NCBI GenBank assembly: GCA_005116795.1
Contig: SWDL01000343.1
Location: forward strand, 1-5,339
From: Nitrospira sp.
GTDB lineage: Bacteria; Nitrospirota; Nitrospiria; Nitrospirales; Nitrospiraceae
Length of the DNA: 5,339 nucleotides
Direction of reading: 5' to 3'
The translations under genes were made by a program, and so were the position numbers. Numbering within the stretch: position 1 is the first letter of the stretch; every line of letters starts with the position of its first letter. Shown one piece after another: positions 5,123 through 5,339 of this stretch. The notes below the pieces were generated by a model. The model was not told where the DNA came from, searched no databases, and worked only from the letters and a program-made list of their open reading frames with translations.

Positions 5123-5339
5123 ATGACCACATCTACTCCCTTCGTACCGAGTCGGGTGGCTCAGGCTCTTTCCTCGCGACTCATCGGATTTATCATCGTG
5201 CTCGGGGGCCTCTTCCCGGCCTTCGGACATGCCCAGGTGGTCCGCTCGGGGCCTCCAACGTGCCAGGCCGTCGCGATCACCTTCGATCTCTGTCCGGTCC
5301 GGATGGCCCCCGGGTTCGATGCTGAATTGATCCGACTCC
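5123..5339 (+). CDS. Secreted polysaccharide deacetylase, NodB-homology domain (N-terminal fragment)
   Basis: The frame is open from ATG 5123 to the right edge (72 codons). Residues 1-37 are a signal peptide: a basic/polar start, hydrophobic core LIGFIIVLGGLFPAF and a GHA-Q cleavage site. The first NodB motif follows at once: VAITFDLCP (50-58), then GFDAELI (64-70). NodB-fold enzymes are metal-dependent carbohydrate esterases (CE4) that remove acetyl groups from N-acetylated sugars in chitin-like polymers, peptidoglycan or exopolysaccharide. Canonical motif 1 is TFDDGP; here the first, catalytic-base Asp (Asp55) is kept, but the metal-binding second Asp is Leu and Gly is Cys. A TFDLC form followed by a G-[YF]-D segment is known to me from a divergent subgroup, so this is probably a real member rather than a broken gene. 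Metal-binding His residues and the substrate cannot be judged from the fragment. An in-frame TTG at 5102 is an alternative start. Confidence 0.72.
   Translation, partial: MTTSTPFVPSRVAQALSSRLIGFIIVLGGLFPAFGHAQVVRSGPPTCQAVAITFDLCPVRMAPGFDAELIRL

Noticed and set aside
5098..5325. 75-residue plus-strand frame overlapping the deacetylase start
   Set aside because: Its sequence has no motif, whereas the frame from 5123 shows a signal peptide and NodB motif 1.

Overview
The window comes from a GC-rich bacterial chromosome. Protein style (a site-2 protease with C-terminal CBS domains, a chemoreceptor-like helical sensor, a secreted trypsin-like protein) would fit a Nitrospira-type or similar environmental Gram-negative. 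That is an impression from protein flavour and composition only; no rRNA or other marker gene is present.

Left part (1-1684, minus strand): a tight two-gene unit. The upstream gene encodes a membrane M50 site-2 protease (HELGH and LDGG motifs) with two CBS domains. Three bases after its stop begins a gene for a secreted trypsin-like peptidase domain protein, which runs off the left edge; its catalytic His and Asp are visible and its Ser would lie outside the window. A plausible sigma-70 promoter lies just before the protease.

Middle (1685-3672): a divergent control region of about 200 bp, then on the plus strand a 530-residue membrane protein. It has a chemoreceptor layout (two membrane segments around a helical periplasmic domain, a worn HAMP remnant, a degenerate methyl-accepting signalling tip) but is shortened and altered where CheA/CheW would dock. 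About 190 bp of non-coding DNA follow.

Right part (3667-5056): a complete-looking insertion sequence of about 1390 bp. It carries one intact DDE integrase-core transposase on the minus strand. Its ends carry related inverted repeats, with a tandem second copy on the right and a worn second copy on the left, and it appears to be flanked by a 5-bp CCCGC duplication. A 10-bp stem surrounds the transposase ribosome-binding site and start codons, a likely translational brake.

Right edge (5123-5339, plus strand): the start of a secreted polysaccharide deacetylase (NodB fold, variant TFDLCP motif), about 65 bp beyond the insertion sequence, so the insertion has replaced its upstream DNA.

No CRISPR, RNA gene or clearly new defence or metabolic system is visible. 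The points most worth a second look are the insertion sequence's end architecture and start-site hairpin, the atypical chemoreceptor-like protein, and the variant deacetylase motif.
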